Source of the DNA: Apis mellifera
Taxonomy: Eukaryota > Arthropoda > Insecta > Hymenoptera > Apidae
Assembly: GCF_003254395.2 (NCBI RefSeq)
Contig: NC_037639.1
Coordinates: 4,134,501 to 4,198,500, forward strand
Length of the DNA: 64,000 nucleotides
Direction: 5' to 3'
Shown here: positions 63,601-64,000 of the stretch, in pieces
Position numbering within the stretch: the first letter of the stretch is position 1
Layout of the letters: each line of letters opens with the position of its first letter
The notes under the pieces: model-generated
Databases searched by the model: none
Told to the model about the DNA's origin: nothing
What the model saw: the letters and a program-made list of their open reading frames with translations, nothing else
Program-made: the position numbers and the translations under genes

Positions 63601-64000
63601 TCACAGTATCTGTAAAGTATGTGCCAGTCACAGAGCGTCAAAAGAGATTATGTCTCGAGACAAGTTTTGTATTCTGTCCCATAGAAGTTCAACGTTTTGT
63701 AAAAGAGAAGTTGGATCGGGCGAATATCACTCGAGATATTGCCATAGACCGAAAATACACTCCGTCTTTTGCTTCGCTTCTTGGCTGCACTTATGAAAAT
63801 AGAGAGAGAAAAAAATTCCATCCAGAGAGAAAAAGAAGAAGAAACTGATTTCTGTATGGAACAATCCGAACAGACAAGTGCAAAAGTATTATTATAAAGT
63901 ATTATTTATCCTTGATAAATATTTACAAAAAGAATCACCCTTCCATTTCAATGATTTTTTAAATTTTTTTTTTATCAAGATCATTATACTTAATTTGTGT
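60615..64000. other. Probable intron DNA; one unassigned open frame at the end
   Basis: AT-rich apart from 61660-62100. At 63600-63848 (plus) an open frame of about 80 codons with balanced composition follows a CAATTACAG that could serve as an acceptor; it has no recognised family, lacks a donor and ends in Arg/Lys-rich low complexity. Confidence 0.4.
62181..62316 (+). repeat. Dispersed direct repeat, copy 2 (~135 bp)
   Basis: Partner of 60486-60614, roughly 90% similar by eye, with small indels. The flanking sequences do not match, which places the boundaries at AACAAAATT and AGAGAT. Confidence 0.88.

Noticed and set aside
1..64000. Further semaphorin exons (CPYDP-type and LLVGARN-type motifs) on the minus strand
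   Set aside because: Searched by eye and not found; they may lie outside the window, or be missed without a computed search.

Overview
The window reads as AT-rich animal nuclear DNA with many short CpG-containing patches, abundant microsatellites and homopolymers, and almost no open coding sequence. The best explanation is the interior of a very large insect gene, probably hymenopteran and bee-like; that placement is inferred from composition only. No bacterial genes, tRNA, rRNA, CRISPR array or recognisable transposase was seen on either strand.

One coding feature can be defended: a single internal exon on the minus strand (15,237-15,407, 57 codons, phase 0 at both ends). It encodes the N-terminal part of a semaphorin sema domain, most like class-1 transmembrane semaphorins (Sema-1a type). 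It has a clean acceptor and a consensus donor. I found no second semaphorin exon, so if the gene model is right the window is mostly intron: at least 15.2 kb downstream (lower coordinates) and at least 48.5 kb upstream (higher coordinates).

The dominant structure is a 9.7-kb satellite-like array at about 15,737-25,419, starting only about 330 bp upstream of the exon in gene sense. The unit is about 254 bp. Units left of about 19,000 run in the opposite orientation to those right of about 19,200, with a (TA)n tract at the junction. Several blocks of the left arm are near-exact reverse complements of blocks in the right arm, including indels and variant bases. The right arm also contains a 680-bp higher-order repeat present twice. 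A transcript through this intron could fold into a kilobase-scale double-stranded hairpin. Each unit carries a constant CAATATGGCG core.

Other repeats are a foldback element at 39,141-39,830, a three-copy tandem repeat at 53,448-53,980, a dispersed pair of about 130 bp at 60,486 and 62,181, a weak tandem duplication near 5.5-5.8 kb, and a pair of similar about 70-bp non-coding blocks at 36,034 and 37,926. The rest alternates very AT-rich DNA (10-15 kb and 25.4-26.6 kb are extreme) with 0.5-1.5 kb CpG-bearing patches that may be regulatory or exonic but show no recognisable protein.
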